From Chersky-265 sp035275285 (GTDB lineage Bacteria > Fibrobacterota > Fibrobacteria > UBA11236), in the NCBI GenBank assembly GCA_035275285.1, contig DATENA010000008.1:1-28581 (forward strand): a stretch of DNA of 28,581 nucleotides, written 5' to 3'. A model generated the notes under the pieces. The model made no database searches. It was not told the origin of the DNA and worked only from the letters and a program-made list of their open reading frames with translations. Each line of letters begins with the position of its first letter. Positions within the stretch are counted from its first letter, which is position 1. The position numbers and the translations under genes were made by a program. This document shows positions 1-6,961 of the stretch, one piece after another.

Positions 1-96
1 CAGCGCCAGTTGGACCGCCTCCTTTTTGAACTCTGAATCGAACTTCCTTCTTTTACCCATGGGGTAAAATTTGCGTTTTCTGGTCTGCTTTTTCAT
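1..96 (-). CDS. IS3-family transposase OrfA, N-terminal 32 residues (cut by window edge)
   Basis: The reading frame begins MKKQTRKRKFYPMGKRRK and continues with FDSEFKKEAVQLAL. The latter is the characteristic first helix of the HTH_Tnp_1 DNA-binding domain of IS3 OrfA proteins. The ATG at 96 is preferred over the one at 60 because AGGAG lies 8 bases upstream of it. OrfA binds the element ends, and in this family it is normally joined to the DDE-containing OrfB by programmed frameshifting. OrfB would be off the left edge. The reading is confident for the family but says nothing about whether the full element is active. Confidence 0.75.
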   Translation of the reverse strand, partial: MKKQTRKRKFYPMGKRRKFDSEFKKEAVQLAL

Positions 97-141
97 CTCG
101 TACACTCCTATCTGGGTGTACGCAAAATCAGGGGAAGATCA
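1..141 (-). mobile_element. End of an IS3-family-like insertion sequence (partial, runs off the left edge)
   Basis: The start of an IS3-type transposase OrfA lies here, and the element continues beyond the window. On the minus strand the likely element end begins at 141 with TGATCTTCCCCTGATTTTGC; IS3-family ends usually start with TGA. The distance from this end to the OrfA start (about 45 bp) is normal for the family. The exact boundary is inferred, because the other inverted repeat is outside the window. A short inverted repeat, GTACAC/GTGTAC at 100-105 and 116-121, flanks the OrfA ribosome binding site and could fold in the mRNA. Confidence 0.6.
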
Positions 142-465
142 TATATTGTTGTCGTATTCGACGAGCCCATGCATGTCGTCGGTCATGACCTGCGGCGTGC
201 CGCCGTTCACCTGGGAAACGAGGGTCGCGGTCCCCCCCGTGCTGCCGGAAAAGGCGAAGGCATAACAATGGACCCATTGGGCCAATCCGGTTTGGTTCGT
301 CCAGGTGATCCGTGAATCCAGGCTTCCCGCATTGTCATCGTTCAGGCCCGCCACTTTCATCGCGAATGCCCCATTGGCACCGCTTCCTCCCGCCTGGTAG
401 TATGTGCATAGGACCTGCGCCGCCATTATGCTAGCTTCAGATCCCATGGCGACCCTCCGTCTCAT
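139..465 (-). pseudogene. Fragment of a secreted protein with a PPC-like domain, truncated by the IS element
   Basis: An open frame of 108 codons. Its middle reads LNDDNAGSLDSRITWT and then VHCYAFAFSGSTGGTATL. This resembles bacterial pre-peptidase C-terminal (PPC) domains, which share an NDD...LDSRI core followed by strands ending in G-x-x-x-L. The stop codon TGA at 141-139 coincides with the first three bases of the putative IS3 end, so the natural C-terminus was probably lost to the insertion. The 5' end also looks wrong: the frame runs into the divergent UbiA gene with no intergenic space, no convincing ribosome site and no signal peptide. It is probably a remnant cut at both ends. The domain call is from pattern only. 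Confidence 0.45.
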
Positions 466-1306
466 CCTATTCCGCCTCGGGCACCTGGGGATCCTTATCG
501 CGATGGGCGCGGCAAGCGTCGTCTACTACTTGAATGCTTTGGCGGGACACCCGCACGCGCACCTCGGACCCGTCCTGGCCTTCTTGACGGTGTTCGTCAT
601 CTACAACTTCGATCATTTGCGCGATTCCCGGGGGTTCGACCAAGCATCCACGCCCGAACGGGCCCGGTATATGATCCGATACGAAAGGCTGTTTCGCACC
701 CTGATCGCACTCTCCGGCGCCGGGTACGTGGCGCTGGCGGCGGCATTCCGGCCCATGGCCCTGGCCATCGGCGCATTTTACGTCGCGAGCGGGAGCATGT
801 ACGTGATCCCCTTCCTGCCGGGAAAACGCATCCGGCGTCTGAAGGATATCCCCTTCTTCAAGAACGTCTACGTGCCCGCATGTTGGCTCATCCTGATCCT
901 GTATTCGGAAACGGATTTGCGGGATTACGGAACGGCATTGCTGTTGGGGGTAGGCTTCCTGTTCATACGATTATTGATCAGCGCGACCACCGGAGACATC
1001 CGCGATCTGCAAGGGGATATCGCGGCCAAGCTGAAGACGATAGCGACCGCCCTTGGCCGTAAGAAAGCGCTGCGGCTGCTGCAGGCCCTGAACGGCCTTT
1101 CGATCGCATGGATCCTGTTCTCGTGCCTTCGGGGGTTTTGGCTCATGTCCGCGTTGGCGATGATCGGACCGGTCCTCTATATCATTTCACTGCTGCGGAT
1201 TCTCGAGCGCGATCCGGCCCAAGGCGAGTTCGTGGCCGAGATTTTCGACTTCGAGCTCATATCTTATGGACCGCTCATGCTGCTCGCCACCGCGGTGGCC
1301 CGGTAA
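446..1306 (+). CDS. UbiA-superfamily membrane prenyltransferase
   Basis: A 286-residue polytopic protein of normal UbiA length. Two aspartate-rich motifs that bind the Mg2+-diphosphate of the prenyl donor are visible: NFDHLRDSRGFD near residue 54 and DIRDLQGD near residue 185. Hydrophobic segments fill most of the rest. UbiA enzymes transfer a prenyl chain to an aromatic or other acceptor in the inner membrane, in quinone, haem or lipid pathways. No quinone or haem gene is adjacent, so the acceptor is unknown. GTG at 404 and ATG at 428 are alternative starts. None of the three has a clear ribosome site; 446 was chosen because the first membrane segment follows shortly after. Confidence 0.85.
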   Translation: MATLRLILFRLGHLGILIAMGAASVVYYLNALAGHPHAHLGPVLAFLTVFVIYNFDHLRDSRGFDQASTPERARYMIRYERLFRTLIALSGAGYVALAAAFRPMALAIGAFYVASGSMYVIPFLPGKRIRRLKDIPFFKNVYVPACWLILILYSETDLRDYGTALLLGVGFLFIRLLISATTGDIRDLQGDIAAKLKTIATALGRKKALRLLQALNGLSIAWILFSCLRGFWLMSALAMIGPVLYIISLLRILERDPAQGEFVAEIFDFELISYGPLMLLATAVAR

Positions 1307-1320
1307 CCCAGGCGATTTTC

Positions 1321-1437
1321 CTAACCCCGGGCCTCCAACTCATCGTAAGCCGCTTCCCGCAGGACGCTGAAAGCGCCGGCTTTTTTCAGCAAATCGTCGA
1401 CCGAACCTTCTTCCGCGACGCCACCCTTATCGTTCAT
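1321..1437 (-). CDS. Small hypothetical protein, 38 residues
   Basis: A short frame starts at ATG 1437 and ends at TAG 1323-1321. The product is charged and looks helical, beginning MNDKGGVAEEGSVDDLL and ending YDELEARG. An AAGGG sits about 9 bases before the ATG. It fills almost the whole gap between UbiA and the arsR promoter and is divergent from arsR. I do not recognise the family. It may be a genuine small protein, the leftover start of a longer gene, or a chance frame. Confidence 0.35.
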   Translation of the reverse strand: MNDKGGVAEEGSVDDLLKKAGAFSVLREAAYDELEARG

Positions 1438-1495
1438 TACACTTAACCCTTGGGTTCCTTCCGTTATTCAACCGAACCCGATTTTTACCCAACCC

Positions 1496-1525
1496 TTGAC
1501 ATATTCCTATATGGGCATGTATTAT
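1496..1525 (+). promoter_or_regulatory. Sigma70-type promoter of the arsR-SRPBCC operon
   Basis: TTGACA at 1496-1501 (perfect -35) is followed by an 18-bp spacer and TATTAT at 1520-1525 (-10). The best regulator start codon is ATG 1532, only 6 bp after the -10, so the transcript would be leaderless or nearly so. An imperfect inverted repeat with ACAT/ATGT ends (1499-1520) overlaps the spacer and could be the ArsR operator. Confidence 0.7.
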
Positions 1526-1531
1526 TCACGC

Positions 1532-1858
1532 ATGCCCAGGGCCGCCACCACCTCCGACGTGTTCAATGCCATCGCGGAATCCCGCAGGCGCGAAATCCTC
1601 GAGCTTTTGGCCAGCCAAGAGCGTCCGGTCGGGGACATCGTGGAGATGTTGCGGCTGGAGCAGCCCGCCGTCTCCAAACACCTGCGCGTGCTGCGCGATG
1701 TGGATTTGGTGCGGGTCCGCCGAGACGGCAGGCAAATGCTGTACCGGACCAACGCCGAGGCCATTCGGCCCCTGCACGACTGGGCCGGCGGCTTCAGACA
1801 ATACTGGCGCCACCAATTGCAGCGCATCAAAGCGCGCGCCGAAGAAGGCCATTCTTGA
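1532..1858 (+). CDS. ArsR-family winged-helix transcriptional regulator
   Basis: A 108-residue protein with the ArsR fold: FNAIAESRRREILELLA, then PVGDIVEML, then the recognition helix QPAVSKHLRVLRD and the wing VRVRRDGRQMLYR. It contains no cysteine, so it lacks the ELCVC-type metal site of the arsenic and cadmium sensors; the ligand is unknown. It lies 11 bp upstream of an SRPBCC/AHSA1 gene. This pairing is common, and the ArsR protein probably represses the pair itself. ATG 1532 is chosen because the upstream in-frame codon (TTG 1496) is part of the -35 box. Confidence 0.85.
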   Translation: MPRAATTSDVFNAIAESRRREILELLASQERPVGDIVEMLRLEQPAVSKHLRVLRDVDLVRVRRDGRQMLYRTNAEAIRPLHDWAGGFRQYWRHQLQRIKARAEEGHS

Positions 1859-1869
1859 AGGAGGAAACC

Positions 1870-2319
1870 ATGGATTCGAAAGAAACGCAGATTGAAAAAA
1901 TGACCCTGACCATTACCGAGGAAATCCGCGTGCGCGCGTCCTTGGAAGCGACGTTCGCGGCTTTGCTGGAGCAAATCGGTCCGTCCCACGAATTCGAGGC
2001 GGGGAAACCGCTGCCGATGAAGTTGGAGCCTCGGCCCGGGGGGCGCTGGTACCGCGATCTGGGCAACGAAAACGGCCATTGCTGGGGACATGTGCAGTCG
2101 ATCAAGCGGCCGACGCTCCTCGAAATTTCCGGTCCGCTGATGATGTCCTATCCGGCGGTCTCAAGCATCCAGTACCGGCTGACCGAAGAGGACGGAGGAA
2201 CCCTGATCAAGTTCCACCACTTGGCGTTCGGTTTGCTGCAGGATGGCCACAAGGCGGGGTTTCCGCCGATCTGGAAGCACATCCACGACAGCGTGAAAGC
2301 GCGGGCGGAAAAAGGATAA
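1870..2319 (+). CDS. SRPBCC (AHSA1-like) domain protein
   Basis: A 149-residue protein with the START-like helix-grip pattern of the AHSA1/polyketide-cyclase family: the N-terminal strand ITEEIRVRASLEATFAALL, the central PRPGGRWYRDLG turn, the GHVQSIKRPTLLEISGP strands and the C-terminal helix WKHIHDSVKARAEKG. Such proteins enclose a hydrophobic ligand in a cavity; the ligand here cannot be read from the sequence. A strong ribosome site (AAGGAGG, ending 5 bases before the ATG) fixes the start. It is cotranscribed with the ArsR gene and is likely its functional partner. Confidence 0.85.
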   Translation: MDSKETQIEKMTLTITEEIRVRASLEATFAALLEQIGPSHEFEAGKPLPMKLEPRPGGRWYRDLGNENGHCWGHVQSIKRPTLLEISGPLMMSYPAVSSIQYRLTEEDGGTLIKFHHLAFGLLQDGHKAGFPPIWKHIHDSVKARAEKG

Positions 2320-2599
2320 TTGCCAAAATCGCGATGCAGTATGGTTAGACCCGATCCGAAGCGCGCGGCCGGCGTTTTATTCGATTCTCCAAAAAATCCC
2401 GGCCTTCCCGGCTCATTCTGAAACCCATTTTCCCATCAGGGGTTGCCTGGTTCCAGTGAAGAATTCTTCTTCCTTTTAGCCGGCGCCTGTGCGGTATGCA
2501 CTCTTCCGTACGGTCGGTAAAATTCTCCCTTTCCCCCGCAAGAATGAGAGGCATTTAAACCATTATTTTCCCTTAGAGCCCCTAACGGAATGGGGGCGA

Positions 2600-2680
2600 A
2601 GAGTGCGAGGTAACCCCACCTTGACCAGCCTGGAATCCCTCCTCGACGTGCTGGGCTTCAAGCTCAAGATCGAACGTAAG
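2600..2680 (+). pseudogene. Tail fragment of a HigA-like antitoxin
   Basis: The last 24 codons of an antitoxin survive here: GNPTLTSLESLLDVLGF followed by KLKIERK. The same C-terminus appears in the longer gene at 15132-15527, with a Lys/Pro change in KPKIERK. Everything upstream of the helix-turn-helix turn is missing. The sequence to the left, 2320-2599, shows no recognisable coding content. In this copy the stop codon after IERK is gone and the sequence passes directly into an oxoprolinase-like fragment. Confidence 0.7.
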
Positions 2681-2775
2681 ATGAGACCTTGGCGGGAGGG
2701 GCGGGCGCGGGGCCGGGGTTCCATGGGGCGAGCGCGGTCAATACCCATATGACTAAGACCCGCATTACCGACCCC
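2680..2775 (+). pseudogene. Fragment of a 5-oxoprolinase/hydantoinase B gene
   Basis: In one frame the DNA reads DETLAGGAGAGPGFHG and then SAVNTHMTKTRITDP. This matches the well-conserved segment of hydantoinase B/5-oxoprolinase proteins, whose typical form is ETIAGGAGAGPG followed by VHTHMTNTRITDPE. Only about 32 codons remain of a protein that normally exceeds 500 residues. A stop codon lies immediately upstream and the similarity ends at ITDP. A shorter version of the same fragment follows the antitoxin at 15544. Confidence 0.7.
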
Positions 2776-2848
2776 GTGGCCCGGATATTCCTATCGGGAC
2801 TTGTCCGCCGCATCCGCCGAGCGGCCTCCCACCCCGAACACCGACAGG

Positions 2849-3013
2849 TCATGCGGATCCTGCCCACACCTCTTCGCCCGTGATGGGGGTTTCCTCGTCC
2901 GGGCCGTGGTTGATGCGGCCGTCCAGGCTTTGCGCGATCTTGAGGATGATTTTCGGGCGCCCATGAGCGATGGCGAAGGCCATTTCCATGAAACGGAGAT
3001 CGTCCGAAGTGAA
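2849..3013 (-). pseudogene. Collapsed fragment of RibD (riboflavin biosynthesis)
   Basis: The frame reads SDDLRFMEMAFAIA and, five residues later, KIILKIAQSLDGRI, then PITGEEVW and a stop at 2849. The first piece resembles the N-terminal helix of the RibD deaminase domain. The second resembles the start of its reductase domain (KLAxSLDGRI...ITGxE). Roughly 120 or more residues between them are missing, including the zinc-binding His/Cys motifs, yet the frame stays open. The gene cannot encode a working enzyme. It lies directly downstream of the lectin gene on the same strand. Confidence 0.6.
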
Positions 3014-3072
3014 GCGGAAAGCGCGTGCCGAGGGCGGCGCGGCGCGACGTCGCGGCTTTCCGGGGGTGTTGG

Positions 3073-4767
3073 TCAAGGCACTTTGAGGAAACGGAACTTC
3101 TGCCGGTTGGCGTAGGTGCAGGGATTCTGCTTGGCCCGCGCACCGTCGGCGGTGCTGCCCACGTCGATGTCGCCGCATTGCCCGCTGTGCCGGAACTGGA
3201 AACTGAAGGTTCCGTCATTGTGATCGAGCAAGGCGAACATCTGGCTGTTGCTCCCGGAATTGTAGGGGCGCTGCGCCGCCCAGGCCCCGTTCCCGGTGCC
3301 TTCTATGTTCATAACCTGCGAGCTGTGCTGGAACCTTAGGCCATAGTAATCCGTCGCGGGAAAGGTGAGCGTGATCTTCTGGTTGTTCAGGGCATTGCAG
3401 GTCCTCTGCTCGATGTTCGCCCCGCTGGCGGTGCTGGCGCCGGCCACGGTAAGGCATTTTCCGCTATTCACGTTCTGCACCTGGTAGGTGGCGCCCACCA
3501 TGGGATGCTTGGCCGGATCGAGCGCGACCAGTTGGCCGTCGATGCCGCCGAAATACACCGCGATGTCGCCCCCCTCGGTGTTATCGTACGAAGTGAGGAA
3601 CAGGTCCTCGCCTGCCGGGCCTTTGGCCGCGAACTTGATCTTCTTGTACCCGTTTCCCCCGTCCACGAACTGCACCTGCTGCCAGGCATCGCCCAAGTCG
3701 GGCTTGGTCAGGGAACGCGCGACCCACCAGTACTGCCGGGAAGTCAAGGCGCCGCCCTTGGTCCAGATGTTGGAATAGCCGGAAAGATTGGAAGGCCGGA
3801 TGGTCCACCACTGGTTCTTATCGTTGTCATCGCGGGTCCTCAGCTTCACCGTTTCCCCGGGCAGCAGATCCGGAGAACCCTCGGCGTATCCCGTCCCGTA
3901 ATCGGGCTCCATCACCTTGCCGCTGTTCTTGAAGCGGATATAGTATTGCTGCGAGAACTTATTCGGGGCATACGAGCCCGCAGTGACCACGCCGTCGCTG
4001 CGCCCGTCCTGCAGGGTCAGCGCCTTGAACCAGACCACGCCAAAGGTATTCGAGGGGTCCTCCACCAAATCGTTGCCCACGTCGATCGCAATACAGCCGG
4101 TGAAGGTCGGGGTGAAGTTGAGCGTATAGGCATGATCGACGACGGAGGTCTTGTTTTCCCAGGTGAAGTAGTAATTATTCGTCTTGGAAGAATTGTTCGG
4201 CTCCGGAAGGACACCGTTCCAGCCCGGGAAGAAATCAACGCGGATGGCCGTCTGCGCGTTCGTCGCATTCGTGGGGGCGCCCGTGGCCACCCACAGTTTG
4301 ACGGAAACCTTTTGGCCGTTCACGACCGGGACGTAGTGGCGCAGGTAATGATCCGTCCAGAAGCCGAACTTCGATTTGGAATGCTTCAGCGGGTGGAGTT
4401 GGCCGTTCCCCCACTTGAACGAGGTGCTGCCCACGGGAAGGATGCCCGGATCCACGCCGAAAATCCTGCCATGGCAGTGCTGAATGCTCATTTTCCCGAT
4501 CTTGGTCGAAATCTTGCTGGTGGCGTAATTCGCGGCATGGAGGGTCTGGTTGCCGTTGATGGGATCCACGCAAGCCTCGTTCACCGCTCCCCAAGCGACG
4601 TAGTCCTTGTAGGTGTCGAGGTCCACGTAGGTGTTGGCCGGGTTGATGTACTTGAGGGCCTCCACCTCGCCGTTCATATTCCAGTTGGACTGGCCGTTGG
4701 GCCCGGTCTGGGCCATGAGGCCGGAAGCTACGGATAATATGCATGCGGACAGGATTGTCTTGTTCAT
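3073..4767 (-). CDS. Secreted ricin-type lectin-like protein
   Basis: A 564-residue protein with a clear Sec signal peptide (MNKTILSACILSVASGLMAQ). The first 300 or so residues are rich in strands and aromatics and not assigned. The C-terminal half carries ricin B-type beta-trefoil features: NSGKCLTVAG, repeated Q-x-W/F positions (NQWW, NQKITLTF, SQMFALL, RQKFRFL) and HSGQCGDIDVGS. Such domains bind sugars, so attachment to polysaccharide or cell surfaces is likely; no catalytic motif was recognised. The ATG at 4767 has GGAG 6 bases upstream and a good promoter 40 bp further. It stands alone, upstream of gene debris, and the frame extends beyond 4767 only as non-coding sequence. Confidence 0.8.
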   Translation of the reverse strand: MNKTILSACILSVASGLMAQTGPNGQSNWNMNGEVEALKYINPANTYVDLDTYKDYVAWGAVNEACVDPINGNQTLHAANYATSKISTKIGKMSIQHCHGRIFGVDPGILPVGSTSFKWGNGQLHPLKHSKSKFGFWTDHYLRHYVPVVNGQKVSVKLWVATGAPTNATNAQTAIRVDFFPGWNGVLPEPNNSSKTNNYYFTWENKTSVVDHAYTLNFTPTFTGCIAIDVGNDLVEDPSNTFGVVWFKALTLQDGRSDGVVTAGSYAPNKFSQQYYIRFKNSGKVMEPDYGTGYAEGSPDLLPGETVKLRTRDDNDKNQWWTIRPSNLSGYSNIWTKGGALTSRQYWWVARSLTKPDLGDAWQQVQFVDGGNGYKKIKFAAKGPAGEDLFLTSYDNTEGGDIAVYFGGIDGQLVALDPAKHPMVGATYQVQNVNSGKCLTVAGASTASGANIEQRTCNALNNQKITLTFPATDYYGLRFQHSSQVMNIEGTGNGAWAAQRPYNSGSNSQMFALLDHNDGTFSFQFRHSGQCGDIDVGSTADGARAKQNPCTYANRQKFRFLKVP

Positions 4768-4777
4768 AAGTTCTCCA

Positions 4778-5203
4778 TTATCTGATGAGCGGGTTAAGCG
4801 AGGCGAAAATATAATCTGACCCAATCTCGCGATCAAGAGCCGGATTTTTTGCGCGGGGCGGGCACGATGGCGGAAAGGCGCATAAGCGGGGCTTTCGGTT
4901 CCAATCCGATGCTCCGCGTACCATTCTTCCAGAGCCACATGAATTCCGGGGTGACGGTAGATAGCCCTTGAATTCAGGCCCAGCATCAGCGCCTTGCACA
5001 AGCAGTATGGGCGCGCGCCGCAGCGCCGGCCCGGCGGGTGCCACCCCAACCGTGGCTGCCGAAAACAGACGGGCCGGTACCGGATCGAGTTCCCCCAGGC
5101 TTTCGTCGATGCGGGCGTTCACCTCGCCATCCCCGGGTGCAGCGGCGAAAGTGACGACGCCGCGCTTTTCCCTGAAATAGGGTACATTATCCGAAATTGC
5201 CAT
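4778..5203 (-). other. Unassigned open frame, possibly a frameshifted gene remnant
   Basis: From ATG 5203 (AGGAA 9 bases upstream) a frame reads MAISDNVPYFREKRGVV, then FAAAPGDGEVNARIDE and beyond, which looks protein-like for about 70 codons. Near 4985 the protein-like character moves to another frame, reading LNSRAIYRHPGIHVALEEW, while the first frame turns into low-quality sequence down to its stop at 4778. This suggests one gene broken by a frameshift. I do not recognise either half. The lectin promoter lies inside the decayed end. Confidence 0.3.
4808..4836 (-). promoter_or_regulatory. Sigma70-type promoter of the lectin gene
   Basis: On the minus strand TTGATC (4836-4831) is followed by a 17-bp spacer and TATATT (4813-4808). 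This would start transcription near 4800, giving a leader of about 30 bases before the ribosome site GGAG and ATG 4767. Confidence 0.6.
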
Positions 5204-5267
5204 CTCAGCTATTCCTGGGTGGCGTGTCGGTGGAGCGAAAAGGGAACGATAAACATCGAGGTGACCT

Positions 5268-5636
5268 ATGTTGGCAGTCGTGAAAACGCCCCGTACCAGC
5301 GTACGCATCGAAGGGGATATCCCGGAACCCTTCCTCTCTCTGCTCAAAGCCGAGTACGGAAAAAAGCTGGTGGTGAAGTTGAGCCCGGATGACGTCCTCG
5401 TCGATATTTTCGAAACGGATTGGTACAAGACGCGCAAGAGGTCCATGACGCCTGGCAAATACATGCGCATCTATCGCGATAACGCCGGCCTCACCCGGGA
5501 AAACCTGGGGCACAAGCTGGGCGGCCTATCGCGTCATTATGTATCCGATCTGGAAGCCGGGAGCCGGGCGATCAGCAAGAGCGTCGCGAAGACGCTCTCC
5601 GAGATCTTCAAGCAGCCGATCAGCCGCTTCCTGTAA
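5268..5636 (+). CDS. XRE-type helix-turn-helix protein, antitoxin-like
   Basis: A 122-residue protein. Residues about 63-122 form an XRE DNA-binding domain: MRIYRDNAGLTRENLGHKL, SRHYVSDLEAGSRAIS and the tail FKQPISRFL. The N-terminal half (IEGDIPEPFLSLLKAEYGKK, then VDIFETDWYK) is typical of a family of small XRE proteins often found as antitoxins or as solo regulators. No toxin gene flanks it: upstream is the unassigned frame and downstream a VOC fragment, so it appears orphaned. GAGGTGA about 4 bases before ATG 5268 is a strong ribosome site and fixes the start. Confidence 0.75.
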   Translation: MLAVVKTPRTSVRIEGDIPEPFLSLLKAEYGKKLVVKLSPDDVLVDIFETDWYKTRKRSMTPGKYMRIYRDNAGLTRENLGHKLGGLSRHYVSDLEAGSRAISKSVAKTLSEIFKQPISRFL

Positions 5637-5716
5637 TCGTGTGATGCCCTCTGCGGTCAGCCCCGACCCGAGCCCCGGATCCGTTGGGGAGGAGCGCCCG
5701 CCCCCTTACGACCTTG

Positions 5717-5983
5717 CTAGCGGAGTTCCTCTGCCAACGCGACGATGATGCCCGAGGGGCCGCGGACATAGCAGAGCAGATACATGTCCTCGTATCGGGC
5801 CACCTTGCCTACGAGCCTGCCGCCATGCGCGCCCAGGCGCCTGATGACGTCCTCGATATCGTCGACGGCGAACATGATGCGGCGCAACCCCGGCGGGTCC
5901 GCGCCGTCTCCACCAGGGCAATCCGCCGCAGGGGTCCGCCGCAGGATGTTTCCGGAGCGCGGCCGGCGTTTATGTGGTGGAAT
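5717..5983 (-). pseudogene. C-terminal fragment of a VOC (glyoxalase-fold) protein
   Basis: The frame reads PPGLRRIMFAVDDIEDVIRR, then GRLVGKVARYEDMYLLCYV and RGPSGIIVALAEEL before TAG 5719-5717. This is the second beta-alpha-beta-beta-beta half of a vicinal-oxygen-chelate protein, with the metal-ligand region at the conserved GIIVALAEE end. The frame has a TGA at 5986-5984 and no start, and the first half of the fold is absent. The remaining 88 codons cannot form the usual two-module fold, so this is a remnant. Confidence 0.65.
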
Positions 5984-6072
5984 TCAAGATTGGCGGACGG
6001 GCCGAGTACCTGAAATTTCAAATTTGAGCCGCATTCTCTATAAAATCGACCTGTTTAGGCCCATTTGTTTGT

Positions 6073-6106
6073 ATGTTGTGGCAACATGACGTACAATCGA
6101 CGTACA
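6073..6106 (+). promoter_or_regulatory. Candidate operator of the TacA/TacT operon
   Basis: A perfect inverted repeat ATGTTG-TGG-CAACAT (6073-6087) is followed by two identical copies of GACGTACA (6088-6095 and 6099-6106) spaced 11 bp apart, one helical turn. A TATAAAAT stretch upstream at 6039-6046 could be a -10 box. Ribbon-helix-helix antitoxins usually bind tandem short repeats like these, so this is a plausible autoregulatory site. Confidence 0.5.
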
Positions 6107-6137
6107 CCAGTGAGATCCATACACCGTGAGGTCCAAA

Positions 6138-6440
6138 ATGTCAAGCAAACCCGTTCCCAAACCAAAACGCTCCCCGCGGTCGGCCCGGTTTGGTCTTCGC
6201 ACTACGGTCGAGCAGGAGAAGATCCTGCGCCGAGCAGCGGACGTCAGCCATAAATCCTTGACCGATTACATTCTGGACAGCGCCTGCCAGGCCGCCGAAA
6301 AAACCCTGCTCGATCAACGCTTGTTCATGGTTTCCGGAAGCCGATTCCAATCGATGTTGGAATTGCTGGATGCGCCGGAAAAGTCAAATCCAGGCTTGAA
6401 GCGGCTGTTTTCCAAATCGGCGCCTTGGGATAAGCGATGA
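6138..6440 (+). CDS. TacA-type (DUF1778) ribbon-helix-helix antitoxin
   Basis: A 100-residue protein. After a basic N-terminus, the ribbon-helix-helix portion reads SARFGLRTTVEQEKILRRAA and SHKSLTDYILDSACQAAEKT, as in DUF1778/TacA antitoxins. The C-terminal tail (FQSMLELLDAPEK, then NPGLKRLFSKSAPW) matches the toxin-neutralising segment of that family. GAGG 6 bases before ATG 6138 supports this start over GTG 6126. The gene overlaps the downstream GNAT toxin by 4 bp (ATGA), as is usual for the pair. It should bind the toxin and, with it, the repeats upstream. Confidence 0.9.
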   Translation: MSSKPVPKPKRSPRSARFGLRTTVEQEKILRRAADVSHKSLTDYILDSACQAAEKTLLDQRLFMVSGSRFQSMLELLDAPEKSNPGLKRLFSKSAPWDKR

Positions 6441-6943
6441 GCCTTTCGGCTCCGGTTCCCCTGGAGCCCGGCCATGAACCCACCGGTTTCGATTGCGGAA
6501 AGCAAACCCTGAACGACTGGCTTATCCGCTATGCCCTGCAAGCCCAGGGAAGCGGCTCCGCAAAAACCTTCATCGTAACGGATGGCAAGCGGGTGGCGGG
6601 ATATTTCAGCCTGACCGTGGGACAGGTGGACGTTCTTGACGCGCCAACGAGATTGCGCCAGGGGATGGGCCGATATCCCATCCCGGTAGTTATCCTGGCG
6701 CGAATGGCGGTTTCCCTGAAGGACCAGGGCCGGGGCATCGGCATCGGCATGCTTCAGGACGCGATCCGACGGACCCTGCTCATCTCCGAGCAAGCAGGCA
6801 TTCGCGCTCTACTCACCCATCCCCTCGATGCTGAAGCCGAGCGCTTCTATACCCGTTTCGGATTCATCCCTTCGCCTTTGCGCGAACGGCAGCTTCTTCT
6901 GCTGCTTAAGGATGCGCGGAAGACCGCTCGGAAGAAATCATGA
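6437..6943 (+). CDS. TacT-type GNAT acetyltransferase toxin
   Basis: A 168-residue GNAT-fold protein. Family marks are FDCGKQTLNDWLIRYA near the start, VAGYFSLTVG, the acetyl-CoA-binding QGRGIGIGML loop after ILARMAVS, and the conserved tyrosine in AERFYTRFGF. Toxins of this type acetylate the amino group on charged tRNAs and stop translation. The start lies inside the antitoxin stop (ATGA), so the two are translationally coupled. All recognisable key motifs are present and the length is normal, so the pair is probably functional. It stands among decayed genes, consistent with arrival by transfer. Confidence 0.9.
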   Translation: MSLSAPVPLEPGHEPTGFDCGKQTLNDWLIRYALQAQGSGSAKTFIVTDGKRVAGYFSLTVGQVDVLDAPTRLRQGMGRYPIPVVILARMAVSLKDQGRGIGIGMLQDAIRRTLLISEQAGIRALLTHPLDAEAERFYTRFGFIPSPLRERQLLLLLKDARKTARKKS

Positions 6944-6961
6944 AGTTCCGGCCCGATCATT

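Noticed and set aside
3505..4737. Plus-strand open frame opposite the lectin gene
   Set aside because: The minus-strand gene has promoter, ribosome site, signal peptide and lectin motifs; the plus frame has none.
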